This document shows, one piece after another, positions 61,781-64,000 of a stretch of DNA of 64,000 bases. The translations under genes were made by a program, and so were the position numbers. A model generated the notes under the pieces. It did not search any database. It saw only the letters and a program-made list of their open reading frames with translations, and was not told the DNA's origin. Location: contig JADJBC010000041.1 in assembly GCA_016703945.1 (NCBI GenBank), positions 1 through 64,000 on the forward strand, written 5' to 3'. Origin of the DNA: Candidatus Aalborgicola danicus. Its GTDB lineage: Bacteria; Pseudomonadota; Gammaproteobacteria; Burkholderiales; Burkholderiaceae_C. How positions within the stretch are numbered: position 1 is the stretch's first letter; each line of letters opens with the position of its first letter.

Positions 61781-63406
61781 CTCTACCTGGCGGGTCCGGG
61801 TGTCCACAATCGACGCCTCGTAGTGATCGGTTCCGGCGCCATTCTTGCGCGCCCAGTCCTGCGCCGTTTTGAATCGACTCAAGGCCGCAGAGTAGTCGAG
61901 TTGCGCAACGTTGACCTCGGCTTGAGCTCGAATCGAACTCAAGGTGCGGCCCTGTGCTGCGTAGGCACTCGCCAGCAACTGCCAGGCTTGTGCATCGCGC
62001 GGGTTGTTCGCGACCCAGGTCTGTAAATTCTGAATCGAACGGGCCAGGCCGCTGGTTGCCTTGGCGTCCTTCGGGTTTGTGCGGGCGTCAGTCGCTTCAG
62101 CCGCATCAGTCGAAGTTGCCTGCACCCACGCCTGCGCTTCAAGAAACAACACGGCCCGACCGCGCGTGTCTGGGGTAGCACCGGTATCTCCCAGCAGCCG
62201 AATGGCGCCCGCGCTGTCGCCCTGCGCCAGCAGCAACTCGACGCCGAGCAAGTGGGCCAGTCGCTCTGCCGCCGCGTCACTGCGCACACGTTCGTTCAGA
62301 CGCCGCCACAACGCTTGCGCTTGTGGGTAGTCTCGAAACCGGACAGCGGCCAACACAGCACCGTACAGTGCCCCCGCCTGCTGCGCCGCCGACATCCGGC
62401 CCATCGACGCGGGCTCAACCTCTGTGGCCCAATTGCGCAACGCGCCGACCGCCGAGTTGGACAAGACGCGTGCGCGCGCAGAAACCATGGCATGGTCCAT
62501 TTCCTGAAGATTCTTGCGGGATGAGGGCCGATCGCTCGGTTCGCCGTCGGCCTGGTCAATGCGCGACTGCATGTCCGCCATGCGCTCGGTACTCAGCGGG
62601 TGGCTGCGCAGGTAGGGAAAATTGTCGGAGTCATTCAGCCGCGAGGATTGTTGCAGTTTGGCAAACATGGACACAAAACCCTGTGGCGCAAAGCCGGCCT
62701 GGCCGGCAACCCCAAACCCCACCCGATCCGCCTCCCGCTCCATGTCACGCGAGAAATTGAGCTGGCTTTGGGCACCCACCGCCTGCCCGCCAACGATCAT
62801 GGCGTTAGCCGCGCCGGGGTTCTTGCTGGCTGCCAGTATTCCTAGCACCATGGCACCAAGCAGCCACGGCGCCTGTTGGCTTTGGCGGGTCATCATGCGT
62901 GCGATGTGACGTTGGGTGACATGGCTTAACTCGTGGGCCATGACGGAAGCCAATTCGTCGCGGCTGCTGACGACACCAATCAAGCCCAGGTGCAGGCCAA
63001 AATACGCGCCCGGCAGGGCAAAGGCGTTGACCGAACGGTCGCGGCCCAACAGAATTTCCCAAGCGTAGGCCTCGTCCAGTTCCGGGCTCAAGTCACCGCT
63101 CTGGCGCGCTGCCGCGAGCAGGGGCTGCCAGATGCCCTGCACGTATTCCATCAAGACGGCATCGTCCACATAGTCTGCATCGCGGTACAGCTCGCGGGCG
63201 ATACGATCGCCCAGGGTACGTTCCGAGCCGGGCGTCATGTCGGAGCCGTCACCCAAATTGGGCAAGGACGCTGCGGGAGCGGTGACCCGGCCGGTAGCCA
63301 CCTGCGCCAAGCCTTCGGCAGGACTGGTGGCTGCTATAAAACAGATAGCGCCTTGTGCAACAGCTACGAGGGCTAGAGCACGATTTTTCTTAAGAAATTG
63401 ATTCAA
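61748..63406 (-). CDS. bepA: M48 metalloprotease BepA (YfgC)
   Basis: 552 residues. A signal peptide (~1-34) leads to an M48 domain with the zinc motif HELSH (158-162), a downstream E-x3-D (DMEREADRVGF), and the lid helix. The C-terminal half (~330-545) is a TPR-like helical repeat region. In E. coli BepA assists LptD assembly and degrades misassembled outer-membrane proteins. The signal-peptide codons overlap a copy of the dispersed repeat on the opposite strand. Its start overlaps the stop of the upstream tfpZ gene by four bases. Confidence 0.94.
   Translation of the reverse strand: MNQFLKKNRALALVAVAQGAICFIAATSPAEGLAQVATGRVTAPAASLPNLGDGSDMTPGSERTLGDRIARELYRDADYVDDAVLMEYVQGIWQPLLAAARQSGDLSPELDEAYAWEILLGRDRSVNAFALPGAYFGLHLGLIGVVSSRDELASVMAHELSHVTQRHIARMMTRQSQQAPWLLGAMVLGILAASKNPGAANAMIVGGQAVGAQSQLNFSRDMEREADRVGFGVAGQAGFAPQGFVSMFAKLQQSSRLNDSDNFPYLRSHPLSTERMADMQSRIDQADGEPSDRPSSRKNLQEMDHAMVSARARVLSNSAVGALRNWATEVEPASMGRMSAAQQAGALYGAVLAAVRFRDYPQAQALWRRLNERVRSDAAAERLAHLLGVELLLAQGDSAGAIRLLGDTGATPDTRGRAVLFLEAQAWVQATSTDAAEATDARTNPKDAKATSGLARSIQNLQTWVANNPRDAQAWQLLASAYAAQGRTLSSIRAQAEVNVAQLDYSAALSRFKTAQDWARKNGAGTDHYEASIVDTRTRQVELLVREQALER
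63333..63381 (+). repeat. ~49-bp dispersed repeat, copy H, antisense inside the bepA signal sequence
   Basis: On the plus strand: GCTATAAAACAG, then ATAGCGCCTTGTGC, then 11 bases and GAGGGCTAGAGCAC. It is antisense to bepA and its complement encodes residues ~9-25, the hydrophobic core of the signal peptide. Confidence 0.65.
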
Positions 63407-64000
63407 AACGAGTCCAGTGGCATGGTGCCGATCACGCTGGCATTGGCGGGGTCCAGAAAGACGGTCCAGAACACATTGCGACCTGTCAGAGGCAGGTACA
63501 GCGCAGTTTCCGGTTTACGCCCGGCAGCGGTCACGATTCGGTCTATCTCTGCCGCGCTATCGGGGTACCGAGTTTTCAGTGTGCTGACAGGCTGGGCCAC
63601 TTGCAGGATTCTGGGCACCGCATCGGCATAGGGCTGCCACAGATCGGGTCTGGCTGACAGGGACACACCTTGCAAAGCAGCCAATGTGGCGTTCATGCTT
63701 TCCTTGTCATCCCGAAAAGGCCGCACGGCCAGCAGCGTGGGGCCAGTCAGCGGCAGCGCCTGGACACCTGGTGGTGTCCGCTCCAACAACTCGTTGGGAA
63801 TGTCGACCCCGTGGACCACACGAAACCGGTCGATCTCAAAAACCATGTGGACCGGCCGTGCGACGCTGACAGTCCACAGGCCATAGGCCAAGGCGGCGAG
63901 CTGGATCAACACAACAATGACAAGGTCTCGGCGCAGTTCGGTCCAGGGCTTGGCCCGGTTGAATACGGCCAGTGTAATCAACGGCCCCAGAATCACATCG
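63403..64000 (-). CDS. type IV pilin accessory protein TfpZ, 5' end outside the window
   Basis: About 199 codons are visible. The frame is open to the window edge, where it reads DVILGPLITLAVF, the TfpZ/FimB signature after the first membrane helix, so ~30-40 N-terminal residues are missing. A second helix (VIVVLIQLAALAYGLWTV), then VARPVHMVFEIDRFRVV and a periplasmic domain. TfpZ-type proteins assist assembly of certain type IV pilins, often next to a pilin gene, which may lie to the right of this window. Confidence 0.88.
   Translation of the reverse strand, partial: DVILGPLITLAVFNRAKPWTELRRDLVIVVLIQLAALAYGLWTVSVARPVHMVFEIDRFRVVHGVDIPNELLERTPPGVQALPLTGPTLLAVRPFRDDKESMNATLAALQGVSLSARPDLWQPYADAVPRILQVAQPVSTLKTRYPDSAAEIDRIVTAAGRKPETALYLPLTGRNVFWTVFLDPANASVIGTMPLDSF

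Overview
The window looks like a chromosome segment of a betaproteobacterium of the family Comamonadaceae (order Burkholderiales), close to Rhodoferax or Polaromonas. This rests on the gene families (TfpZ, a DUF3717-DUF1289 fusion, PilT/PilU, a YejABEF-like transporter) and on a short dispersed repeat that I associate with this family. No tRNA, rRNA, CRISPR array or complete insertion sequence was seen.

Layout. 0-7 kb: small unknown genes, a LytS/LytTR-type two-component pair with a lipid A-type acyltransferase, and an old-yellow-enzyme oxidoreductase. 7-18.5 kb: two complete peptide-type ABC transporters, a YejABEF-like system with a divergent binding protein gene and an oppABCDF operon. 18.6-24.2 kb (minus strand): an exbB-exbD-exbD-tonB energizing operon and a 980-residue TonB-dependent receptor. 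24.4-34.4 kb: M3 oligopeptidase, hotdog thioesterase, DUF3617 protein, yggS, pilT (carrying a one-base frameshift), pilU, a beta-hydroxyacid dehydrogenase, and a rsmI / yraN-diaA-dolP group resembling the E. coli yraLMNOP locus without lpoA. 34.4-58 kb: a surface polysaccharide (O-antigen or exopolysaccharide) locus with an H-NS gene inside it. 58.2-64 kb: housekeeping genes (GST, purB, yaeQ, a DUF3717-DUF1289 protein, a four-helix membrane protein, bepA and the start of tfpZ).

Polysaccharide locus. The minus-strand block (WbpM-like dehydratase, H-NS, small sugar-1-phosphate transferase, 4-ketoreductase-like SDR, glycosyltransferase, AsnB) matches the gene logic of the Pseudomonas aeruginosa O6 end of cluster (wbpS-T-V-L-M). 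It predicts a QuiNAc-like first sugar and an amidated uronic acid, with a TviB/WbpO-like dehydrogenase and a CapI-like epimerase on the plus strand. Further on are three glycosyltransferases, a Wzx flippase and an AT-rich plus-strand module (51.2-58 kb). That module holds a DegT/VioA-like aminotransferase, a WbqC-family protein, two methyltransferases, an ATP-grasp-HAD fusion and two tandem beta-propeller proteins. It looks like a sugar-decoration cassette of unknown product and is the best candidate here for an undescribed pathway.

Decay and repeats. The locus carries several gene remnants: a VapBC pair with a truncated toxin, an AlbA_2-type regulator with two stops, a UDP-glucose dehydrogenase N-terminus and a methyltransferase C-terminus. 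Three genes (a relic near 6.8 kb, pilT, and a methyltransferase at 47.7 kb) carry one-base indels that are either real mutations or assembly errors. Eight copies of a ~49-bp repeat are scattered over the window, three of them inside coding sequences.
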